5,051 nt of DNA from JAAOYC01 sp036481345 (lineage in GTDB: Archaea > Nanobdellota > Nanobdellia > Woesearchaeales > WJKL01). This document shows, one piece after another, positions 1 through 4,064 of this stretch. The stretch covers positions 1 to 5,051 of the forward strand of contig JAZGHU010000043.1 in assembly GCA_036481345.1 (NCBI GenBank), in the 5' to 3' direction. The notes under the pieces were generated by a model. That model was given only the letters and a program-made list of their open reading frames with translations. It was not told the origin of the DNA and ran no database searches. The position numbers and the translations under genes were made by a program. Every line of letters starts with the position of its first letter. The stretch's first letter is position 1.

Positions 1-126
1 GCAAAGCAAGTACAGGAATATACAAGCAATGTAGCTAAAGAAGTATATGATCGTCTATCTAAAGAAAAATCAATTGAGATATCATATCCTCAAGCAGTAA
101 TTGCATTAAGAAAAAAAAGGAGATAA
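1..126 (+). CDS. C-terminal end of an unrecognised protein (partial)
   Basis: An open frame enters from the left edge and ends in TAA at 124-126, giving the last 41 residues of a protein whose start lies outside the window. The fragment is charged and probably helical (VAKEVYDRLSKEKSIE), then has a short hydrophobic stretch (ISYPQAVIAL) and a basic tail (RKKRR). It has no internal Met, so it is not a complete small protein. I do not recognise the family from so short a piece. It is real coding sequence by context: its stop lies 4 bases before the mscL start, and the mscL ribosome binding site overlaps its last codons. It contains the only CGN arginine codon of the window (CGT at 52-54); every other arginine uses AGA or AGG. 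Confidence 0.7.
   Translation, partial: AKQVQEYTSNVAKEVYDRLSKEKSIEISYPQAVIALRKKRR
118..124 (+). promoter_or_regulatory. Shine-Dalgarno site of mscL
   Basis: AGGAGAT lies about 6 bases before the ATG at 131 and matches the complement of the usual 16S rRNA 3' end. It overlaps the stop codon of the upstream gene, so mscL is probably the distal gene of an operon and translated from a shared message. It is the clearest Shine-Dalgarno site in the window. Several other genes instead look leaderless or coupled through ATGA overlaps. Confidence 0.75.
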
Positions 127-130
127 AAAA

Positions 131-442
131 ATGGTTAAGAAACATATTTTAGAATTTAGAGATTTTTTAAGAGAATATGCTTTAGTCGGCATGGCTCTTG
201 CATTTGTTATGGGTGCTGCTGCAAAAGATCTAGTCAAATCATTGGTTAATGATATTGTGATGCCTTTCATTGTTCCAGTAATTCCTGGAGAGGTATGGCA
301 GGAAGCCTCTTTTACTATTGGTTCTATTGTAATCAAATGGGGTTCTTTCTTAAGCACATTGATCAGTTTTTTAGTGTTAGCATTAGTGGTCTTTATAATT
401 GCAAAGAAAATCCTTAAAGAAGAAACAGTAAAGAAGAAATAG
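131..442 (+). CDS. mscL: Large-conductance mechanosensitive channel, MscL family, short form
   Basis: This 103-aa protein is a MscL-type channel, a homo-oligomeric membrane pore that opens under membrane tension to release solutes on osmotic downshock. The diagnostic part is the N-terminal amphipathic segment (LEFRDFLREY, residues 7-16), then TM1 with the MGAAAKDLVKSLVNDIVMP stretch (27-45), which aligns with the bacterial IGAAFGKIVSSLV-DIIMP signature. A short external loop (46-69, including PGEVWQEASFTIGS) leads to TM2 at about 70-92 and a basic tail (KKILKEETVKKK). At 103 residues it is shorter than E. coli MscL (136): the loop is compact and the cytoplasmic C-terminal helix bundle is missing. 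By hand alignment the E. coli gate residues Leu19 and Val23 correspond to Met21 and Phe25. It follows an unidentified gene by 4 bases and ends 2 bases from the convergent glycosylase gene. Confidence 0.9.
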   Translation: MVKKHILEFRDFLREYALVGMALAFVMGAAAKDLVKSLVNDIVMPFIVPVIPGEVWQEASFTIGSIVIKWGSFLSTLISFLVLALVVFIIAKKILKEETVKKK

Positions 443-444
443 AT

Positions 445-1071
445 CTATTTCAGAACTTTTCCTGTTTCTAGATACCATAAATATAAATCTAACTCTCCTA
501 GATTGAGTTTTGCTTTTTCAGCAACTTCTTTGAGTTTATCTTCTATCTTATGATATCTATCTTTGTTTAGTTTTTGAGGTCTTCTTATAACTCTGTATTT
601 TGCCAAGACATCAATAATATGAAAATCAATTATTGCATAGTTGTGGTATCCTATGTTTCTTAAGAAATGTGATGCTTCTTTGTGGCCAATGCCTTTTATG
701 TTCTTAACTAGCCATTCTCTTCTTTTAGTTTCATCTTTAAAATGTTTCATAACATATTTCAAAGTATTTCTATATCTTCTTGCTTCAGAAATATAACCTG
801 CTCTTTTTGTGTGGAATCTTGCTCCACATTCTTTTAATCTATCTCTTAATTTAGCATTAGTCAAATTAAGAAATCCATTTCCAACATTGCTATGAACATC
901 AATACATCTTTCAGCATTAGAATTTGCAGTCAAAATACAGAAACATAATTCTTTGAAGATATCATTGCTAGAACCTTTTTGAAAACTTTTGAATTCTTTG
1001 ATCCTAGAATCAATCTTTTTCTTGACAGAACTCTTCTTTATTCTGTCAATCTCTTTCAATAAACCCCTCAT
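445..1071 (-). CDS. ogg: 8-oxoguanine DNA glycosylase/AP lyase, archaeal Ogg2 type
   Basis: This 208-aa protein matches the length and layout of the Ogg2 family, single-domain helix-hairpin-helix glycosylases of base excision repair that remove 8-oxoguanine and cut the abasic strand. The hairpin motif is KNIKGIGHKEASHFLRNIG (residues 123-141). Lys131 is the expected catalytic lysine and Asp149 (AIIDFHII) the conserved aspartate; the 18-residue spacing equals that of Lys129/Asp147 in the Methanocaldococcus jannaschii enzyme. The protein ends ELDLYLWYLETGKVLK with a C-terminal lysine, a family hallmark tied to recognising 8-oxoguanine. LTANSNAERC (48-57) fits the N-terminal conserved segment. 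After Asp149 there is Phe where many HhH glycosylases have Arg. The ATG at 1071 has no Shine-Dalgarno site but a TATA-like box about 25 bases upstream, so the message is probably leaderless. It diverges from the EndoQ run and converges on mscL. Confidence 0.93.
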   Translation of the reverse strand: MRGLLKEIDRIKKSSVKKKIDSRIKEFKSFQKGSSNDIFKELCFCILTANSNAERCIDVHSNVGNGFLNLTNAKLRDRLKECGARFHTKRAGYISEARRYRNTLKYVMKHFKDETKRREWLVKNIKGIGHKEASHFLRNIGYHNYAIIDFHIIDVLAKYRVIRRPQKLNKDRYHKIEDKLKEVAEKAKLNLGELDLYLWYLETGKVLK

Positions 1072-1092
1072 AATTCTAAAAACAATTGTGGC

Positions 1093-1100
1093 TTTAAAAA
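1093..1100 (-). promoter_or_regulatory. TATA-like box of the glycosylase gene
   Basis: On the minus strand this reads TTTTTAAA within CCTTTTTAAAGCC. Its centre is about 25 bases upstream of the glycosylase ATG, the usual archaeal distance from TATA box to transcription start. The transcript would therefore start at or next to the ATG, which fits the absence of a Shine-Dalgarno site. Only motif and spacing support this. Confidence 0.5.
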
Positions 1101-1123
1101 GGTTGTTCTATGAGAAGAATAAG

Positions 1124-1132
1124 CTTTTTATA
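1124..1132 (+). promoter_or_regulatory. TATA box of the EndoQ gene run
   Basis: CTTTTTATA is preceded by a purine-rich stretch (AGAAGAATAAG) that could serve as the TFB recognition element. Its centre is about 29 bases before the ATG at 1157, so this run also probably starts leaderless. It lies about 30 bases from the opposing box at 1093-1100; both promoters are packed into the 85 bases between the divergent genes, where one bound factor could affect both. Confidence 0.6.
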
Positions 1133-1156
1133 TTAATTTTCTATAAAGATTTATAC

Positions 1157-1564
1157 ATGATTGCACCAAATTATGAGCTTATTTGCAGAGAGCTTACAAA
1201 AGTTGATATGAAGTTTGCTCCTGGGGAAGGAATACCAAGATTAGAATTCCTTATAGAATATGAGCCTGTAACAGATCCAGAAACAGGAATAGTTATTGTT
1301 ATAAACAAAAAAAGACCAGATATATTTGATAATAGAGGAAGGCAAACACTTCCACTATTATGCCCTTTTTCTTTTAGTGGATTAGAGGCAGCAAGGGAAT
1401 ATGGATTGCAAGCTGCAAGAAACCTATATTCTTTACCTGATAGTGTGTTTGTTGTAGAAGGAGATGCTGGAGAGATCTCTCCGGATATGAATTTCAATCA
1501 GATCTATAGATTAGGGTCTCCTAAAGAGGTTCCTGATAAAAACATTTTTATACCTTCTCTTTAA
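1157..1564 (+). CDS. Unrecognised 135-aa protein, first gene of the EndoQ run
   Basis: I do not recognise this family. The protein looks soluble and mixed alpha/beta: likely strands at about 29-36 (LEFLIEYE), 44-50 (GIVIVIN) and 97-101 (VFVVE), a helix at about 74-92 (SGLEAAREYGLQAARNLYS), and a proline-rich tail ending FIPSL. There is no signal peptide, membrane segment or metal-binding cysteine pair. Its only two cysteines (C10, C69) are far apart. The frame stays open back to 989, but those bases are antisense to the glycosylase gene. A TATA box at 1124-1132 places the transcript start next to the ATG at 1157, so I use that start (MIAPNYELICREL). It ends 25 bases before EndoQ on the same strand and is presumably co-transcribed with it, so a role near DNA repair is a context-based guess only. 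Confidence 0.75.
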   Translation: MIAPNYELICRELTKVDMKFAPGEGIPRLEFLIEYEPVTDPETGIVIVINKKRPDIFDNRGRQTLPLLCPFSFSGLEAAREYGLQAARNLYSLPDSVFVVEGDAGEISPDMNFNQIYRLGSPKEVPDKNIFIPSL

Positions 1565-1589
1565 AATTAATCAGTAAGGGTGTTTAGAT

Positions 1590-2852
1590 ATGAAATACAT
1601 AGCCGACTTACATTTACATTCAAAATATTCTAGAGCAACTTCTAAACAGTTGGATATTCCTAATTTGGAAAAGTGGGCAAGAGTAAAAGGATTGAATCTT
1701 CTTGGGACGTCTGATTTTACACATCCAGAATGGATCAAGGAGATCAAAGCAAATCTTACAGAAGATGATACTGGAATCTTAAGAACTGCAACTGGAATGC
1801 CTTTTGTGATGCAGACAGAGGTAAGTTTGATCTATACTGATAGAGATAAAGGAAGAAGGGTTCATAATGTTATCTTGGCTCCAGATATTGCAACTGCAGA
1901 GCAGATAACAGAATATTTTCTATCAAAAGGAAGAGTTGATTATGATGGAAGGCCAATATTTAAGATTCCTTGTGTTGATCTGACAGAATCTTTGATGGAG
2001 ATAAGCAATAAAATTGAGATAATTCCAGCACACATCTGGACACCTTGGTTTGGACTTCTTGGAGCAATGTCTCATCATACTTCAGTAGAAGATGCTTTCA
2101 AAGATAAAGTAAAACATATTCATGCATTAGAAACAGGATTAAGTTCAGATCCACCAATGAACTGGAGATTATCTTCATTAGATAAGTTTTCATTAATCTC
2201 AAATTCAGATTCTCACAGTTTCTGGCCTTGGAGAATTGGAAGAGAAGCAACTTTATTTGATTTTAAAGAACTAACTTATGATAACCTTCTAAAAGCATTA
2301 AGAACAAAAGAAGGATTAACAGGAACAATTGAAGTGGACCCAGCTTATGGAAAATATCATTGGAGTGGACATAGAAACTGTAATGTATGCCTCTCTCCAG
2401 AACAAACAAAAAAACTAAATGGAATCTGCCCTAAATGCGGAAAGCCAGTTACAATTGGAGTTGAATACAGAGTAGAAGAATTAGCAGATAGACCTGAAGG
2501 ATTTAAACTAGAAGGAGCTCCAAGTTTCCAAAGACTAATTCCAGTATCAGAAATAATTTCTAAACTATTAGGAAAAGGTATTGCAACAAAAACAGTTTGG
2601 ACTGAATTTGACAAACTCCAAAAAGCATTCAAAACAGAATTAAACATCTCATTAAATGTTCCTCAAGAAGAATTAGCAAAAGTAGTAGATCCAAAAATAG
2701 CAGAAATGATTATCAAAAACAGAGAAGGAAAGATTGAAGTTCAACCAGGCTATGATGGAGAATATGGAATCCCTATTTTCAGTGATGAAGACAAAAAAGA
2801 GCAGGAAGAGTATGAAATTCAGCAAAAGCAAGCTTCATTAAGTGAGTTTTAA
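1590..2852 (+). CDS. endoQ: Endonuclease Q family: PHP-domain nuclease for deaminated bases
   Basis: This 420-aa protein has the full layout of EndoQ, which nicks DNA 5' of uracil, hypoxanthine, xanthine and abasic sites. The N-terminal PHP domain carries expected metal ligands: Asp6-Leu-His8-Leu-His10, Asp42 and His45 (TSDFTHP), Glu77 (QTEVS), His92, His148 (PAHIWTPWFG), Glu181 (ALETGLSSDP), and Asp207/His209 (NSDSHS). A zinc-binding module follows: C264-x2-C267, twelve residues, C280-x2-C283. The C-terminal region (about 295-400) is typical in length. The chain ends QASLSEF (414-420), resembling a PCNA-interacting box ending at its first aromatic. PCNA binding is reported for Thermococcales EndoQ. 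The ATG at 1590 gives the normal PHP start MKYIADLHLHSKYS and has a weak GGGTG 7 bases upstream. The acetyltransferase gene begins 1 base after its stop. Confidence 0.92.
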   Translation: MKYIADLHLHSKYSRATSKQLDIPNLEKWARVKGLNLLGTSDFTHPEWIKEIKANLTEDDTGILRTATGMPFVMQTEVSLIYTDRDKGRRVHNVILAPDIATAEQITEYFLSKGRVDYDGRPIFKIPCVDLTESLMEISNKIEIIPAHIWTPWFGLLGAMSHHTSVEDAFKDKVKHIHALETGLSSDPPMNWRLSSLDKFSLISNSDSHSFWPWRIGREATLFDFKELTYDNLLKALRTKEGLTGTIEVDPAYGKYHWSGHRNCNVCLSPEQTKKLNGICPKCGKPVTIGVEYRVEELADRPEGFKLEGAPSFQRLIPVSEIISKLLGKGIATKTVWTEFDKLQKAFKTELNISLNVPQEELAKVVDPKIAEMIIKNREGKIEVQPGYDGEYGIPIFSDEDKKEQEEYEIQQKQASLSEF

Positions 2853-2853
2853 A

Positions 2854-3318
2854 ATGAAAATAAGAAAATTCAAAAAAGAGGATGCTAGAAGAGTAAGTTA
2901 TTTTATTCATAAAAATATAAGAGAGGTTTTATCTAAATACCAACCTAAGAAAGTTAGTGATTTCTTTTACAAAAACATGTCTCCGGCAGGGATTATCAGA
3001 AAATCAAAAAATACTGATTATTATCTTGTAGTCGCAAAAGACAGAATACTGGGAATTAATGGACTTAGAGATAATGAAATCAGAACAATGTTTGTTAATC
3101 CAAGATATCATGGAAAAGGAGTAGGTAAAAAATTAATAGACAATATAGAAAAAGTTGCAAAGAAAAGAAAAATAAGAAAACTTAAAGTTCATAGCACACC
3201 TTATGCAGAAAAATTTTATAAAAAATATGGCTTCAAAAGAATCAAAAAAGTCACTCAAAAAGCTAGAGAAAATAAAAATATTAAATGGCTTGAAATATTA
3301 ATGGAAAAGAAAATATGA
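2854..3318 (+). CDS. GNAT-family N-acetyltransferase
   Basis: This 154-aa protein is a complete GNAT fold that transfers an acetyl group from acetyl-CoA to an unknown amine. The start MKIRKFKKEDARRVSYFI is the usual first strand and helix. The acetyl-CoA motif A is FVNPRYHGKGVGKKLI (80-95), with the R84-x2-G87-x-G89-x-G91 pyrophosphate loop. Motif B is YAEKFYKKYGFKRI (117-130), including the conserved tyrosine and the YGF turn. It is rich in lysine. A GTG at 2842 in the same frame lies inside the end of EndoQ, but GTGAG there is better read as a weak Shine-Dalgarno site 8 bases before the ATG at 2854, and that ATG gives the canonical N-terminus. It sits 1 base after EndoQ and overlaps the next gene by 4. 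Substrate cannot be told from sequence; acetylation of a protein or of a small molecule are both possible. Confidence 0.88.
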   Translation: MKIRKFKKEDARRVSYFIHKNIREVLSKYQPKKVSDFFYKNMSPAGIIRKSKNTDYYLVVAKDRILGINGLRDNEIRTMFVNPRYHGKGVGKKLIDNIEKVAKKRKIRKLKVHSTPYAEKFYKKYGFKRIKKVTQKARENKNIKWLEILMEKKI

Positions 3319-3482
3319 AAAAAGAAAAACAACTAGAAAAGTGGTATGAAGAAGAATTAGAAAGAAGAGATAAGGAAATAGACAGGTTAAAAGGGCAGAA
3401 TACTATCTTGATGAAGGCATCTTTGAACAGTTCAAAGAAAATAGCTGAGTTAACAGAAAAGTTAAAAAAAGCATTAAAATAG
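3315..3482 (+). CDS. 55-aa coiled-coil protein, last gene of the EndoQ run
   Basis: A short frame starts at an ATG that overlaps the acetyltransferase stop (ATGA, 3315-3318) and ends in TAG at 3480-3482. The product begins MKKEKQLEKWYEEELERR and is nearly all charged residues plus regularly spaced hydrophobics (L7, W10, L15, I22, L25, then L32, L37, I43, L46, L50, L54). This suggests a helical hairpin or short coiled coil: helix one about 2-34, a break at SLNSS (36-40), and helix two 41-55. No membrane segment or cysteine is present. The ATGA overlap implies translational coupling with the acetyltransferase, which supports it as a real gene despite its size. I do not recognise a named family. 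It may be a structural partner of the acetyltransferase or of EndoQ, but that is context only. Confidence 0.7.
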   Translation: MKKEKQLEKWYEEELERRDKEIDRLKGQNTILMKASLNSSKKIAELTEKLKKALK

Positions 3483-3494
3483 GGGGGGTATATA

Positions 3495-3519
3495 GTGTAT
3501 AAAGTAAAGCTTTATATAC
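3495..3519 (+). other. Hairpin overlapping a promoter: terminator or operator
   Basis: GTGTATAAAG (3495-3504) can pair with CTTTATATAC (3510-3519) around a TAAAG loop: ten pairs, one of them G-U. In DNA the arms form an imperfect palindrome, and GGTATATA/TATATACC (3487-3494 and 3513-3520) is an overlapping perfect inverted repeat. The hairpin begins 12 bases after the coiled-coil gene and is followed by ATATATTTTC, so it could help end that transcript. Its right arm is also the TATA-like box at 3510-3518, so it could instead be a regulator's operator. Confidence 0.4.
3510..3518 (+). promoter_or_regulatory. Upstream TATA box of the acidic-protein gene
   Basis: CTTTATATA is preceded by AGTAAAG, a plausible TFB recognition element. 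Initiation about 25 bases beyond its centre would fall near 3540 and leave a leader of about 33 bases before the ATG at 3573. That leader ends with GGGGAT (3562-3567), an imperfect Shine-Dalgarno match with 5-base spacing. A leadered transcript with its own binding site is therefore possible. Confidence 0.5.
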
Positions 3520-3540
3520 CATATATTTTCATCCTTTAGT

Positions 3541-3548
3541 ATATAATA
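3541..3548 (+). promoter_or_regulatory. Possible second TATA box of the acidic-protein gene
   Basis: ATATAATA, within AGTATATAATACC, is centred about 28 bases before the ATG at 3573, the same spacing as the apparently leaderless genes at 1157 and 3849. Used alone it would give a leaderless transcript. Together with the box at 3510-3518 it makes a tandem arrangement about 30 bases apart. In so AT-rich a region one of the two could be chance. Confidence 0.35.
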
Positions 3549-3572
3549 CCGTTATATTTACGGGGATAAAGA

Positions 3573-3758
3573 ATGGTAGAAGAAGAATTTTATGAAGAAG
3601 AAGTGTACTCAGAGAATGAGAGTAAAGAAGACGATGAATCATCTTCAGTAGAAGATGATGAAATCTCAGCAGAAGAAGAAGGCTTCATTAAAGGATATAA
3701 CGAAGCAGATAAAGTAGTTAGTAAAAAAGCTGAAGCAGAAGAAGAAGAGCTTGAATAG
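3573..3758 (+). CDS. Very acidic 61-aa protein of unknown function
   Basis: The product has 27 Asp or Glu and only 5 Lys among 61 residues, a net charge near -22. The N-terminal half (MVEEEFYEEE to VEDDEISAEEE, 1-36) is low-complexity and probably disordered. A more ordered segment EEEGFIKGYNEADKV (34-48) follows, then an acidic tail (AEAEEEELE). The GFIKGYNEA segment, with aromatic and glycine residues in an otherwise acidic chain, looks like a short binding motif. I do not recognise a family. It has no cysteine, membrane segment or signal peptide. Its own tandem promoter and the GGGGAT site 5 bases before the ATG support a separately expressed gene. Low-complexity acidic frames can arise by chance in GAA-rich DNA, so confidence is moderate. 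Acidic proteins of this type may act as mimics of nucleic acid, chaperones or partners of basic proteins; none is shown here. Confidence 0.65.
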   Translation: MVEEEFYEEEVYSENESKEDDESSSVEDDEISAEEEGFIKGYNEADKVVSKKAEAEEEELE

Positions 3759-3781
3759 AACTGCTGTTTAATTCTTAGTTT

Positions 3782-3789
3782 CCTATAGG
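3782..3789. other. Palindrome CCTATAGG upstream of a promoter
   Basis: CCTATAGG is a perfect 8-base palindrome in the gap between the acidic-protein gene and the membrane-protein gene, with its right end 30 bases before the TATA-like box at 3819-3827. It could bind a dimeric regulator. The outer bases match only partly, and an 8-base palindrome can occur by chance. The rest of this 90-base gap shows only a T-rich stretch after the stop (TTTAATTCTTAGTTTCC), which may end transcription. Confidence 0.2.
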
Positions 3790-3818
3790 GGACAGTATTC
3801 TCGTTTGATTTGGAAAAG

Positions 3819-3827
3819 CTTAAATAA
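3819..3827 (+). promoter_or_regulatory. TATA box of the membrane-protein and B3/4 operon
   Basis: CTTAAATAA is preceded by GGAAAAG, a purine-rich element fitting the archaeal TFB site. Its centre is about 26 bases before the ATG at 3849. No Shine-Dalgarno site precedes that ATG (TTTCTATATGG), so the transcript is probably leaderless. Confidence 0.6.
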
Positions 3828-3848
3828 TAGTATTTCCAAATTTTCTAT

Positions 3849-4064
3849 ATGGTATTAAATGAAACAGCAATTCCATTATTAGGTCCTATTGCAAAATTCT
3901 TTACAATATTACAGGGATTTATAGGTGGATTGTTTGGACTATATCTTATCTTAGTAATCTTGAAATGGAAGGAATCTAAAAATCTCTTGAAAATAATGAG
4001 GCATATTAGAAAAGAAGTAGAAGAGATTAATGAGAAATTAGGTAAGAAAAAAAGAAAAAAATGA
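3849..4064 (+). CDS. Small membrane protein with a basic cytoplasmic helix
   Basis: This 71-aa protein has a hydrophobic region at about 8-39 (IPLLGPIAKFFTI, then LQGFIGGLFGLYLILVILKW), long enough for one long membrane helix or an amphipathic segment plus one helix (about 20-40). It is followed by a charged amphipathic helix (KNLLKIMRHIRKEVEEINEKL, about 45-65) and a basic tail (GKKKRKK). By the positive-inside rule the C-terminus is cytoplasmic. No signal peptidase site is visible. I do not recognise a named family. It appears to be the first gene of a two-gene operon: its stop TGA (4062-4064) overlaps the ATG of the B3/4 gene, so the two are translationally coupled. Its last codons contain an A-heptamer directly before the stop, noted separately. 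A membrane anchor or recruiting partner for the B3/4 protein is a reasonable guess. Confidence 0.75.
   Translation: MVLNETAIPLLGPIAKFFTILQGFIGGLFGLYLILVILKWKESKNLLKIMRHIRKEVEEINEKLGKKKRKK
4055..4061 (+). other. Slippery heptamer A AAA AAA at the stop codon
   Basis: In the reading frame of the membrane-protein gene these bases are the last A of an AGA codon followed by two AAA lysine codons, and the next codon is the TGA stop. This is a permitted -1 slippery pattern. A -1 slip here would make ATG at 4061 the next codon and continue into the B3/4 frame, fusing the two proteins. No strong downstream structure was found by eye, and whether slippage happens is unknown. Confidence 0.35.

Noticed and set aside
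106..357. Minus-strand open frame of 83 codons
   Set aside because: It lies antisense to mscL, whose family signature is clear, and its translation shows no recognisable pattern.
989..1156. N-terminal extension of the 135-aa protein (56 more residues)
   Set aside because: It overlaps the start of the glycosylase gene on the other strand and spans both promoter boxes; the extra residues look like translated non-coding DNA. The TATA box at 1124-1132 supports the start at 1157.
1171..1497. Minus-strand open frame of 108 codons
   Set aside because: It is antisense to the 135-aa gene, which has a fitting promoter and operon position. The minus-strand frame has a serine-rich, pattern-free product and no promoter or binding site.
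2357..2647. Minus-strand open frame of 96 codons
   Set aside because: It lies antisense to the zinc-binding and C-terminal part of EndoQ and is a shadow of that gene.
2842..2853. GTG start adding four residues to the acetyltransferase
   Set aside because: The GTG overlaps the EndoQ end and looks like part of a weak Shine-Dalgarno site. The ATG at 2854 gives the standard GNAT N-terminus.
3549..3563. Small hairpin CCGT/ACGG in the leader of the acidic-protein gene
   Set aside because: Only four pairs with a seven-base loop; too weak to call a riboswitch or attenuator.
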